From positions 1 through 64,000 of the forward strand of contig JAKJXP020000015.1 of assembly GCA_022225965.2 (NCBI GenBank): a stretch of DNA of 64,000 nucleotides, given 5' to 3'. Below the pieces are notes generated by a model that was not told where the DNA came from, ran no database searches, and saw only the letters and a program-made list of their open reading frames with translations. Below, one piece after another: positions 35,044-45,924 of the stretch. Origin of the DNA: Diatrype stigma. Lineage: Eukaryota > Ascomycota > Sordariomycetes > Xylariales > Diatrypaceae. Position 1 is the first letter of the stretch. Each line of letters starts with the position of its first letter. A program made the translations under genes and the position numbers.

Positions 35044-37218
35044 ATGGAAGAGTCCTTTCCACAGCCCCGCACCCCAACTCGCCCGGCAGCAAGGCTTAGC
35101 AGGAGCACGCGTAAGTGACAGACTCCTCTGAAGGTTGTGGATACTCACCAGATTCCTCGTGTAGAAGCGTGCCAACGCTGTAAGAGGCGTAAACAAAAAG
35201 TGAGCTCCGAGCAGATTCTGGCTTTTAGAGGGGTGATTCCGATACTAATGCGGTTTCTCTTCCGGCATGATAAGTGTGACCTTCGCTATCCCAAATGTTC
35301 AAACTGTGATAATGCGGGTGTACCTTGCTTGACATACGACAGCGAGAAGCAGTCGGAGATTCCTAGGGCCTATGTGTCGACGCTCGAAGCCCAAGTGAGG
35401 CATCTCAAAGCCGAAATTGAGGAGCTGAAAAGGCAGAGTGTGCCACAAGTCACCATAAACAGCACCAGCCCAACGACACGGGATAGCGTACTTGAGTATG
35501 ACACGCCTGCAACAACTTATACGGTATCGTCCGGTGTATCGGATGCGCAGGATGTCGTGAAGTCTATGGGCCTGGTCCTGTTGGAAAGCAGTGACCAGCC
35601 TCGTTTCGTGGGCACATCTAGTGGCATTACATTTGCAAAGATGGTGCTTGCTGCAGTGAAACAAGAAGTCTCTACCATAGCATCACCGGGTCGCTCCCGA
35701 GACGAGCCCGCTGTGTGCACACCGCACTTAGCCATGGCCTCTTCTCTCCCGCCGCGTCATGCAGCACAGCGTATCGTAGATGTTTACTTTTCTTATCGCA
35801 CGCCCCATATCCCTATTCTTACCAGGTCCATGGTAGAACAACATGTCGAGCGTGCATATGCGGCCCTGGAGCAGCCGCACCAAGGCCTCTCGAGAGCTTC
35901 AGAGCGAGATTTGTTCATTTCCTATATGGTCTTCTCTGTTGGCCTTTGGAGCATACCGATGGCAGGCGGAACGAGGTCTCCCCAGAGCGAAGGCTGCTTC
36001 ATCTCGGCCCTCCAGTTCGTGGACAAGCTCCTCGCGTATTCACCCAGCAACCTCGAGACGCTAACGGTGATGCTGCTCCTGGCCCAGTACATAACGTTAA
36101 ATCCGTCGAAAGGAAGCTTGTGGCAGTTGACTGGGATGTCTCTACGCCTCTGTATCGATTTAGGCTTGCATTGGGAGACAGAAGCAATCCTGTGTCTACC
36201 ACAGCCCCTCCTAGAAGAGAGGCGGAGATTGTATTGGGCAACATACCGCTTTGATCGTCTCCTGGCCATCACTCTTGGACGGCCTTTTGGTATCGCCGAC
36301 CAGAGCATGAATACTGGTTATCCTAGCCCACATAACTTGTGCGATCGTGCATCGGTTTCCAGGGAGGCGGAGGCAGACGTGCACAGTCAACGCGCTGCAA
36401 ACCATGTCCTCAAGCTGTACCGCCTGGAATCTGAAATCAAACATGTCCTGTACCATCAGCTTCAGGGAGCAACACTAGCGTATCCTCGAGCTAACTACCC
36501 CGTGTGGTTTCATGATATTCAAAGTCGTCTCCGAACATGGCAAGACGAGATCCCCGATCTGTCTGAAGCCAGTTCCGAGAGCATCTACGCAAATCAGAGT
36601 TGGTGGGGCGCTCTCTGGTGCAATGCGATCTTGTTGCTTCATAGACCGAACCCCTTAGTGCCAGTTCCTACTTCGGAGTCCTTGCAGACATGCTTCGACG
36701 TTTCATGCCGATCTATCCAGGCTATCAAGACGCTGCAAAGAGAAGGGAAGGTCAGCGTGGCCTGGATGTGGGCTCATCACCTGTTCCTGGCCGGCTTGAC
36801 GATGATCTACTGCATCTGGCAGTCCCAGGAGGTCAGGAACGCTGCATCGATCGTCGACGTGATGACAGCCGCACAGGACTGCGCGAGCACCCTGAGTGCA
36901 TTGACGGAACGTTTCGCTCCCGCAGGCGGCTGTCGCGACACCTTTGAGGGGCTCTCCGCCGCGACGCTGAAGTGGTTGGTGGCAAGATACAAGGACGGCA
37001 ATGCCGAGAACCAGCATCCCGTGTTGGATAACGAAATCCAAGCTCTGAGAGAGAATATCCCTTTCTCGACCACTGGATGGCGTGTCGATGAGCCAACAAG
37101 CATCTTTCCAGATGAGCCCTTCGAGTTCGCAGAGTATCTCAGCGCAGCAGCACAGTGGCCAGGTCCGAACCTCGATCAGAACTCAGTCTTCAATTTGCAG
37201 GAAATGTCAACATTATGA
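35044..37218 (+). CDS. Zn(II)2Cys6 transcription factor
   Basis: Exons 35044-35110, 35165-35199 and 35275-37218 give 681 residues. The two short 5' introns (54 and 75 bp) rebuild the DNA-binding domain: Cys25, 28, 35, 42, 45 and 52 in C-x2-C-x6-C-x6-C-x2-C-x6-C. A short linker and a coiled coil (about 65-90, TLEAQVRHLKAEIEELK) for dimerisation follow. Residues ~200-460 carry the fungal-specific transcription factor domain (YRTPHIPILTR..., LTGMSLRLCIDLGLHWE..., RRLYWATYRFDR). It is head-to-head with the oxoprolinase, with a CGG-N6-CCG palindrome between them, so it is probably the pathway regulator. The first intron uses GTAAGT and the acceptor TGTAG; other in-frame choices either meet a stop or lack an ATG. 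Confidence 0.88.
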
Positions 37219-38752
37219 ATAACAACCATTACTGATATCACACGATTATATGTTAGCGGGGCTGTTTATAGGCTTTGCAGCGAATTGCGAGACAATAATA
37301 ATATGCCATATTATCGAACATGGTCTAGGGTCTAGTAAGCCCTTTAACCCCCCCTCTCCCCTCGTTGCGAAAATGCCACGAATAATATCATGGCGTGCTG
37401 GTCCACTACACCACCTAGGACTTTCTCGGTTCTTGGAAATTCAGTAGTTTATTTATGATTGTATGGTTGTCATATGAATAGGGTAGGTATGTGGGTATTT
37501 CAACGCCCGATGTCGTTGTGGCAAAGCTTCGCCATATAGCGGATGGCCACTGAGAGATTTACTGTTCCATCACACTGGACCTTCACGTAACTCATACTTC
37601 AAATGAGTTACATCAAGGTTTACCTCTCTAGGGAAAGAACAACGAGGGGAATTTCGACAAATAGATCAGAGGAGAAAAAGCCTCCGCACAACACAATCAT
37701 CTGCGTTGACAAGTTCATGACGTATTCGAAAAGTACATGTTGCCCTTTCGGAAGTAGAATCGTGTAATGCGTAAGAAGTGGTTATTGGCTTCCAGGGCAA
37801 GTTTGATGGCATTGGCAGTTGCTGGCGTGAAGGTGAACTTTCGGCATATGCGCCAATGAGTGATTATTCCGGTACACCCTTTTCATAGTAATTAGTTGTT
37901 TCTGTCCACGCGTCGTAATATGCCGGTAATATAATCAGCTCTACTGCAAAAGACTAGTCTCCTCCTTGAGGTGGCGGGAGCTTTTTTCCATCAGTCCTAT
38001 TGCGCAACCCTGTGGATAATGTCAGTGCTACATAATGGGACCGATTCCACGCTGCCGTACAATAATTGCGCATGCTCCCGTGATCTCCACCGATTGGAGC
38101 GCTTCGTAATAGCATATCAGAACCGCTCCCCCTTTTGGTGACCGTGATACCTTTAGCACTGGATTCATGGAGCAAAGACCCAGATAGGACGACTCCCTGG
38201 ATGGAATACCCGCATCTTTGGGACGTGGCGACATGGATTCGATATGCATACCCCAGATCTACATAGTGAGAACCCATGCATCATCGCCATGGCGTGTTCC
38301 ATAATATCGCCGGATCTTAGAGGCCCCACAACGGCCGGAGCTACGGTACGAGATTTAGTGGCTAACTTGCCCCTTTTGGCAATCTCCGCATTGATCCGGG
38401 TGCCTCGCCCGACAGAGATCCACCAATCGTGCAACACCGAACCAGATATCAGTCGTTCAGTGGCTCCCGGCACTTTTAGCTGCGCGCCAACTCCCACACC
38501 AGTGTCGTTTCCGCATTGGCGCCCCGAATCGTATAATCTCTCGATAGTAAGGGCGCCACGAGCCCGAGTGTTCAGGCATGCTTGAAACACTCGGATGGGG
38601 TTCGTGACGGCGGCGGGGCTTTCTTAAATACGTGGTACTGCCGCCGCTTCGGGGACCAGCACATCTGCATGTATGCACACCGTCGATCAGCGAATATCTT
38701 CGTCGCCACTATATCTCCTCCTCGTTCTTGATCGCCGCTGACGCCAACGGCC
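37219..38752. other. Gene-free stretch
   Basis: Between the regulator and the arabinanase. Overlapping short frames occur on both strands at 38.0-38.7 kb but none has a domain, good start or splice support. The proximal part is the promoter of the secreted arabinanase. Confidence 0.5.
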
Positions 38753-40054
38753 ATGTCCCTTCCGAGATTTTGCACGGGCGTCCTGGCCTCGATCGCCCTT
38801 CTGAGCTCAGCCGTCACCGGACAGGCTGATCCGGGCACATGCTCCGGCGAGTGCTGGGCGCACGATCCTGCACTCGTCCGGCGTGACGACGGAGTCTATT
38901 TCCGCTTTAACACGGGGAGCAAAATTGGTATCTTGAAGTCCGACTCTATCAATGGGCCGTGGGTCTCCCAAGGCGCGGCCATCTCTGCCGGAAGCACTAT
39001 CGACTTGCCCGGGAAGGATGATCTCTGGGTATGTTGAGCTTGGTGAACGATGTGGTTTATATTCTACGCAAAGAACGGAAACTAACCAACTTGCTCGTCA
39101 TTAAGGCCCCAGAGGTAGTCAAGATAGGGGACCTGTATCACCTATACTACAGCGTTTCCGAGTTTGGGTCGCAGAGTTCGGCGATAGGATACGCAACGTC
39201 GTCCACGCTGGAGGCCGGGTCGTGGACTGACCATGGCGCCACGGGCGTGACTTCCTCGTCCGGCAAGGATTACAACGCCATCGATGCGAACATGATCAGC
39301 TCTGGGTCGAACTGGTACATGAACTTCGGCTCCTTCTGGGGCGATATCCACCAAGCCCCCATGGGAACAGACGGCAAGAAGGTGACCGGATCGGCCGTGC
39401 AGATCCAGGTGAGCTACTAGAGTTGCCCCCTTTTCATGGCCTATCCCAAAAGCTTCTGTTGTCAAAACAGCTCATTGAATTCGTCACAACTTCTCCACCG
39501 CACAACATCGGGAGTGTCCATAACTGTCTAAACCGACACTCTGAGAATACCTTCCACTAACCCTAAAATACAATATAGTACCAACCTTCTGGCACCCACC
39601 CCGCCGAGGGCTCATTCATGTTCTACCGCAGCAATTACTACTACCTATTCTGGTCCGAGGGCATCTGCTGCGGCTACGACACCAGCCGGCCGGCCACGGG
39701 AGAAGAATACAAAATCAGGGTGTGCCGGAGCACCAGCGTTACGGGACCCTTCGTCGACAAGGACGGCGCCAGCTGCACCAACGGCGGCGGCACGACCGTG
39801 CTAGCCAGTCACGGCTCCGTGTACGGACCTGGCGGCCAAGGCATCATGACAGACCCCAAGGCTGGAACTGTCCTTTACTACCACTACGGTATGTCCTAGT
39901 CCTAACAACAAAAATCAACCCCCCTTTCCATCCGTGAGAAGAGTGCCAAACTGACGGGTGATCAACAGTGGACACGAACGTCGGCTACGCAGATGGTGAT
40001 AAGAAGTTTGGGTGGAATACTTTGAGTTGGTCAGACGGTTGGCCATCTGTGTAA
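38753..40054 (+). CDS. Secreted GH43 endo-1,5-alpha-L-arabinanase
   Basis: Four exons (38753-39028, 39106-39408, 39579-39888, 39969-40054; introns 77, 170 and 80 bp) give 324 residues, the usual length of single-domain arabinanases. A signal peptide is evident (residues 1-24, hydrophobic [11 protein letters not shown], cleavage near GQA). The five-bladed beta-propeller catalytic triad is visible: base Asp38 in HDPAL, transition-state Asp152 in NAIDAN, acid Glu203 in AEGSF. Blade motifs [14 protein letters not shown] and FGSFWGDI fit endo-arabinanase better than beta-xylosidase. It would cut alpha-1,5-arabinan side chains of pectin outside the cell. It ends 180 bp from the convergent dioxygenase gene. 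Intron 2 is longer than its neighbours. Confidence 0.9.
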
Positions 40055-40234
40055 AGTGATATATATATATCTGGCATCTCTTAGACAGTTAGGGGATATA
40101 TGAGGGTTGCAAGATTAGAACAAAACTGGCTCTATTATACAGTGAGTATCATAGCAGCCGCTATTTCCGCAATGATCTTCTGCTATCACAATGACCTCAA
40201 AGCGTTCCTACAGCAGTTTGTATGTGATTCAGTA

Positions 40235-41686
40235 TCATCGATCTTTCTCCGCTTCCGGGTCGAAGAAAGGTCTCTCTGCTTGGGGCGTGATCCGAAGCAT
40301 ATGTCGTCTTGTCTCCCCTTCTTTCACGTTGAAATCGCGCAGGGCCGAGCTGCAGTTCGTCTGATCAGTTTTCTGTCCCATAAGGTATCTTGTGAAGAGT
40401 AAGTGTAGTTTATCTCTTACTGTTGTGTTACGCGGTTATCGTAGATTACGACCGTTCCGGGCGTCCAATGAACTCGGATGTGCCAGTCCTGTCCGTGCTC
40501 GATGTGGTCGTATAGGAAGTTCAGTAGGTTCGCTGTACGAAATACCTTGTTAGCTGCGGGTCTTGGCAGGGGCGGTGACTCAAGCAAACAGAAAAGGGGT
40601 TACCTACCGCTTTCTTCCTCCTTATAGCCTTGGATTCGGCGGGTATAGAGCCGGTTCACATAGAGCGAGTTCTTTTTTGTGACCTGCGATAATCAGCTGG
40701 GCTTCTTCCCTGAAATTGGTCTTGACGGCGGCTTAGGTGACTTACAGGGTGTGTTCTGACAACAGGGTGTACTGTCTCGATAGGATCGCGTATATACCTG
40801 TCCTTGTGCTCCGAGACTTTGGCCTGGTCGAAGCCAGAATGTGTCGCATACAGCCCGTGCAGTCGTTTTCTGTAATCCTCAGATAGGTTCTCATATGCGG
40901 CAGTGGTAGACGAATATAGAGTGTCTCCTCCAGACTTGGGGGTCGACAGGGAGAAGAATATAGTTGTGCCCATGCCGTTGCTAGTAAAGTCTCTTAGTTA
41001 TCTGCCACCCGAATTTGATGCTCGCAACCACTATCGTATGAACTTACATTTCGTAACTCATGTCACTGTGCCACTTGATGCTGCTGACGCTGTTCTTGAT
41101 CTCCTGGTCAACCGCGCCCGCCGTGAAGTCGCGGTAGACGGGGAGGAGCTCGGGGTAGTTCTTCACCTGCCCGCCCATCTGGTGGATGTGAAGGGGGCCA
41201 AAGTGCGCGCCAAACTCTCGCTGCTTGTCCTTGCCGATATCGGGGAAATCTTGGTCTTTGAAGACGAGCACACCACGCTCGGCGGCCAACAATGCCAGCT
41301 CGTCGCGCTGCTGGCTGGTCAGCGAGCTGAGCTGCAGGCCGCGAACTTCTGTTCCGATAGCCGGCGTAATCTCGTCAAAGCTGGCTCCCGGGGCGTTGAG
41401 GAGCGCCTTCTTCTCCGGATCAGCCCGCAGCCCGACGTCTACGTGCTGGAACTCTTCGAGAGGAGGCTGTTTTCCCGGGACATAGTGCGGTAGGTATGAC
41501 GCATACTTGTACTATATGTCCTCAAAAGTAACATTAGCTCTGCTTCCACCAAGTTTGCAGGTCTTGTTGTATGTCATAGTAGCCACTGACGTCTGATGTT
41601 TTGTAATCGACAGAGGTCTCGAAGGCGATATACTGGTCAGTGCCCACTTCGGGCTTGCGCGTCTCCGTCTCTGTGATAGTTGCCAT
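40235..41686 (-). CDS. TauD/Jlp1-type Fe(II)/2-oxoglutarate dioxygenase
   Basis: Six exons: 41686-41591, 41511-41048, 40980-40746, 40683-40608, 40532-40421, 40349-40235, giving 365 residues. Iron ligands are in place: KWHSDMS (His180, Asp182) and the distal His328 in VTQHSAL, formed only by the last splice; the 2-oxoglutarate Arg lies in RRHMLRITPQAERP near 347. GGDTLYSSTTAAYENLS and ERGVLVFKDQDF are typical of the family. Enzymes of this group oxidise sulfonates such as taurine to an aldehyde plus sulfite, or related sulfate esters; some act on other acids. The divergent Dal5-type transporter supports sulfonate use. The first intron (GTCAGT donor) is the least certain splice. Confidence 0.87.
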
Positions 41687-42325
41687 TGTGAAATGTATTC
41701 AGGAGATGGTAATACCGAATGGACTTCAAGACGTCATATGCAAGGCCTCATTCGTGTCATACGAAAGCCAAGTATATATAGATAAACTATCGGGACTCCC
41801 ACTTTATAGATGTGATAAGACGGGGGTCGCCTATGAGGTAATGCGGAGTTAGCATTGCACCATCCTGCTGACGAGGGGACATCGACGACTCCAGGTTGCA
41901 GCAAATGATAGCTATATCGACCGTATTCCTGTTCTCGGACATTGCGTGCTCTCATGCGCGATACTAGGAATATGCATCTCATGCACGTAGCGTACCCGAC
42001 GCGTGGGATTCGCCTCGTGATTATTACAGTAGGCTACTATCTCCGGAGTCCGGCCTCATGGTTCGTGGCGGCGATCTGGCCGACAACAATGACCAGATCG
42101 GTGAGGTCTTCCCGAGCTCTGAGCTAATTGCAAGAGATGGTTGGGTCGCCATTGTGGAAACTGAATTGCGCCATACATGTTTTAGACGAGCCGCAGCGAT
42201 GAATCGAGGACATATAATCCCAGGCACGGGGTAATCATCGTGGAGCAGATAGTCCCTGTGTCTTTAGGAGCTTCGTGTTTTGCATATGATATCTCAGCTT
42301 AGCACTTACGTGAAATCGACAAAGT
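41687..42325. promoter_or_regulatory. Bidirectional promoter between dioxygenase and transporter
   Basis: A 639-bp spacer with the two start codons facing away from each other, an arrangement that usually gives coordinated expression. It contains TCCGGAGTCCGG near 42,044, a possible zinc-cluster site. No sulfur-regulator site was identified with confidence. Confidence 0.5.
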
Positions 42326-44278
42326 ATGGCCGACGCGAAAATGGGCACGAGCAATATAGCCACCCGAGAGCTTGACGGGTCCGAGAGTGCGGCCACCGAG
42401 CCTGGACCCTCTGAAGTTGAAAGCAAACCACCGTCTCGACCACTGTGGAGGCGAGTTGCCGGAATATTTTGGGACACATTCGATGGTGAACCCAGGGAGC
42501 GCAGGTACATTCAGAAGCTTGATGTGTATCTCTTGTAAGTCATTCATTCAACTGGAACAAATATCCGATATGCACAGAAGGCTGACTTTATCATAGTTCA
42601 TATATTTGTCTAGGCTACTTCGTCAAGTATCTCGATCAGACGAACTATCGTATGTGTTTGCCATTCCGCCGATGTGGTGGTGGCTACTAACTCGTCTATT
42701 ATATATAGTCAATGCATTCGTCAGTGGGATGCAAGAGGATGTATGCGCAGCAAGCCGCAACAAGTGTTCTTCGAGATGTATGCTAAATATTTCTCTCTTA
42801 GCTTGGCCTCTATGGAAACGAACGTAATTTGTTGGTTACATATTTCAACATCGGTATTATCATCGGAACGATCCCCTCGCAGATGATCCAGCTCCGGTTC
42901 GTCCGACCATCCCTGTGGATACCCACCTGTGAGGTTCTCTGGTCGGTTCTTGTCATGGTTATGGCGTCTGCCAAGAACATAGAAACTCTCTATGCCCTGA
43001 GGTTTCTCGTAGGGCTTCTTGAGGCCTGCGCGTTTCCCGGCTATGCTGCCCTGCTGGGGGGCTGGTACGGGCCGAAGCAGCTTACAAAGCGCGTGGCCAT
43101 CTTCGAACAGACCCAAGCTATCGCAAGCATGTTCAGTGGGTATCTTCAAGCAGCTCTCTATTCTGGCCTCAGCGGGCGATTGGGTCTGGCTGGCTGGAGA
43201 TGGCTGTTCATTTTCGACGGCATCATATCGATCCCGATTGCCATCTGGGGTTTTTTCGCCATCCCGGACCTGCCACATACTACGAAGGCTTTCTACTGGA
43301 AAGGTGATGTAAGTTGACCAACTGATTCTTGGGGCTCTTGGGATAGAGTATGGAGAGTGGAGAGAGCTGATACGGCTCAACGCCTGCTTAGGATAAAGAG
43401 TATGGCGTCAAGCGAATCGAAGAGATGGGGCAGAAGCCCCCCGAGCGGCTGAGCCTAAAAGCTATCAAGAAGGTGTATACGAACTGGCGGCTCTGGCTAT
43501 TCATCCTGCCCTACCTGTAAGTCTCCAGAGAGAAAAGCAATTGTGTCATATAGCTGACTGCTTGCGAAGGATGGTTGCACAAGCCGGATCTGGAACCAGT
43601 TACTTCAACCTTTGGCTCAAGTGGGCTGGTTACAGCGTCGTGGATACCAACATCTTACCAACCGCAGGCAGTGCTCTAAGCCTTGTGTCGTCCTTCTTCT
43701 TCGGCGCTATCGCGGACGCTACCGGGTATCGTCTGACCACACTGGTGGTGATTCAGCTTCTCATGATACTGTCTAATGTCCTGCTGTCCATTTGGTATAT
43801 ACCCAAGGCGGCTTTGCTATTCGCTTTCTATCTCTCCTTTGTCGGCGCAGCCGCACAGCCGATAGTGATAGTGAGTCAAGCCCATTTCCAGGAGTTGATG
43901 GAGAACCACGTCCACTAATCAAATCCGGTAGGCATGGGGTCACAACCTCAACAGGGCAGATCCGAATCTAAGGCAGCTCCTGGTTGCTACTGGAAACATA
44001 TTTACGTACTGCTTCTCAGCTTGGTTGCCGGGTAAGCTGCACCTGACCCCGGAGTTCGAACTTCAATTTTCAATATAGCAAATACACTAACAAAAACAGT
44101 CGCTCTATTCCCTACATACGATGCGCCACACTACAAGTACGGATACCAGGTTTTGATCTTGTTCGGTGGTCTGGCTATTATCGGATGTTTTCTTCTGTAT
44201 ATCATACAGGGGAGAAAGGGGGACAGGACAGCGGATACTTCTGAAAGGCGCTCTTCGGATGAAGTCTTACATGATTGA
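42326..44278 (+). CDS. MFS transporter, Dal5 family, sulfonate type likely
   Basis: Eight exons (42326-42534, 42597-42649, 42709-42740, 42802-43308, 43392-43516, 43570-43870, 43932-44031, 44100-44278; introns 53-83 bp) encode 501 residues with about twelve membrane helices. Family marks: GYFVKYLDQTNY in helix 1, NAFVSGMQEDLGLYGNE after it, LVGLLEACAFPGYAALLGGWY near helices 4-5, GWRWLFIFDGIIS at helix 6, and a long loop with KEYGVKRIEEMGQ. Relatives include yeast Dal5 and the sulfonate transporter Soa1. The head-to-head TauD-type dioxygenase makes sulfonate import the best guess. A 32-bp third exon is unusual but needed to keep the frame. The C-terminal tail is short and charged. Confidence 0.9.
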
Positions 44279-44609
44279 AAACTCGACACCGCTTGTATAA
44301 CACTATATGTACATACGGTGGTAGCTGATGAATACATATAGTCAGCCCTGGGAGTTACCAGGGGCATGTGATAGCAAGTATACTGCATGTGCTCCAATAC
44401 GGTGGCAATACCGGTGAAAGCCTAGTTAGCCAGATATTTCGGGAACACTTTTTCTTCAGCATGTATCTCGTACTATGTAAAGCTGGCAGTGATGACGCAG
44501 TCAGAAGTTAGTCACGTTATGTTCAGTAAAGTAAATCGAAGCAAGCATGAAGAAGAACGAGAATTATGGGCGATATAGGAAACGGCAGTGACCATGTCAC
44601 CATGATAAA

Positions 44610-44642
44610 TAAGGGGCAGTAATAAGGGGCATTTATAAGGGG
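44610..44642 (+). promoter_or_regulatory. Triple TAAGGGG repeat, 13-bp phased
   Basis: TAAGGGG starts at 44610, 44623 and 44636, exactly 13 bp apart, about 340 bp before the HUB1-like gene. AGGGG is the stress-response element core of C2H2 Msn2/Seb1-type factors. A direct repeat CTAAAAGAGGT follows near 44,838-44,861. Confidence 0.45.
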
Positions 44643-44979
44643 TGACTACTGTACATACTGGTATGTAAGTACTTTGGACTCATGGGACTTATCTAATCAG
44701 CTAGTAGCTTATGCGGGGCGCCAAGGTGCTGGTGCTTCGTAGTTACACCGTCCAGACCGTCCAAGTGTAAAAGCTCCAGCTTGTTCTACCAACCTTGGAA
44801 CTTCATCAACCATTAACCTGCACACCCCAGGCACCTTCTAAAAGAGGTCTAAAAGAGGTCACTATCACCCATCATTTCCTATCAACTCCTCCCACATATC
44901 AGGGCCATTATCAAATTCCGCGACCGATAAACACCCCAACCAACTGTTGATCAATTCCTACTCTCGTTGTGCGATCGAG

Positions 44980-45924
44980 ATGGCCGACGACGAGACCACA
45001 TCTAAACCCGCGGCCGCCGCGCGCGATGGCTCCCCACCACCGCCCAAACGCAGCCGCAGCGACGACCGTAGTCGCTCGCCCCGCCGCGCACAGCACGACC
45101 ATAGCCGGCGCAGGGGCCGCGGGGGGTTCGGGGGTCAGGACGACAACTACCGCCCACGCAACGACGATCGGTACAGAGGGGGAGATTCTGGACGCGACTT
45201 TGGCAGAGATCGGGATCGCGATCCAGAAGAGCGGCGCGCTGACGAAAACCGACGAAGAGGGCGAGGTGGTGGCGACGATGACGACGCTTCACATTCACAC
45301 CGGAGAGATGAGGGCAACTATGAGAGAAGAGGTGGCGGTGATGATAATGGTGGCGATAGGCGCGGTGGAGATGGAGACAGGGAGAGGGAGAGGGATCGCC
45401 CACGGCCTAAGAAGAGTCTCGGCGGGTTCAAGTACAAGGAGAAGCGCCGCGACGAGGACAACGATAGAGACAGCGACCGACGCGGTGGCGGCGGGTCCTT
45501 CAGAGGCTACCGGCAGCGCTCGCCATCGCCGCGTCGCCGGGATCGCGAGCGCGAGCGCGACTCCAATGCGCCGCCCAAGAAATCCAGCAAGCCGAAGAGC
45601 GGCGGCAAGGACGACACCTCGCAGCCACCGACGAGAGCAGCCGCGCCCGCAGCGGCGGCGGCACCTAAAATTGGCGGCGGCGGCGAGCCGATGATCATCG
45701 TGAACGTGAACGACCGGCTGGGGACCAAGGCGGCCATCCCGTGCCTGGCGTCGGACTCGATCCGGAACTTCAAGATCATGGTGGCGGCGCGGATCGGGCG
45801 GGAGCCGCACGAGATCCTGCTCCGGCGGCAGGGCATGCGGCCCTTCAAGGACATGCTCACCCTCGCCGACTACGAGATCAGCAACGGCGTGCAGCTGGAC
45901 CTCGAGGTCGACACTGGCGAATGA
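44980..45924 (+). CDS. HUB1: HUB1/UBL5-type ubiquitin-like protein with RS/RG-rich N-terminus
   Basis: Single exon, 314 residues from ATG 44980; upstream in-frame codons contain no ATG. The last ~75 residues form the HUB1 fold: MIIVNVNDRLGTKAAIPC (VNDRLG signature), DSIRNFKIMVAARIG, ILLRRQGMRPFKDMLTLADYEI and a final LDLEV. HUB1 binds HIND motifs of Snu66/Prp38 and tunes splice-site choice; it lacks the di-glycine tail of conjugated modifiers, as here (ends VDTGE). Yeast and animal HUB1 are about 73 residues, but here ~235 residues of R/D/G/S-rich sequence precede it (KRSRSDDRSRSPRR, then RGG- and RERD-like repeats), resembling spliceosomal RS domains. A phased TAAGGGG trio lies upstream. Confidence 0.85.
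   Translation: MADDETTSKPAAAARDGSPPPPKRSRSDDRSRSPRRAQHDHSRRRGRGGFGGQDDNYRPRNDDRYRGGDSGRDFGRDRDRDPEERRADENRRRGRGGGDDDDASHSHRRDEGNYERRGGGDDNGGDRRGGDGDRERERDRPRPKKSLGGFKYKEKRRDEDNDRDSDRRGGGGSFRGYRQRSPSPRRRDRERERDSNAPPKKSSKPKSGGKDDTSQPPTRAAAPAAAAAPKIGGGGEPMIIVNVNDRLGTKAAIPCLASDSIRNFKIMVAARIGREPHEILLRRQGMRPFKDMLTLADYEISNGVQLDLEVDTGE

Noticed and set aside
35137..35199. GTG-led start for the Zn2Cys6 protein
   Set aside because: Nuclear genes start at ATG; splicing 35,111-35,164 joins an ATG exon in phase and gives a normal N-terminus.
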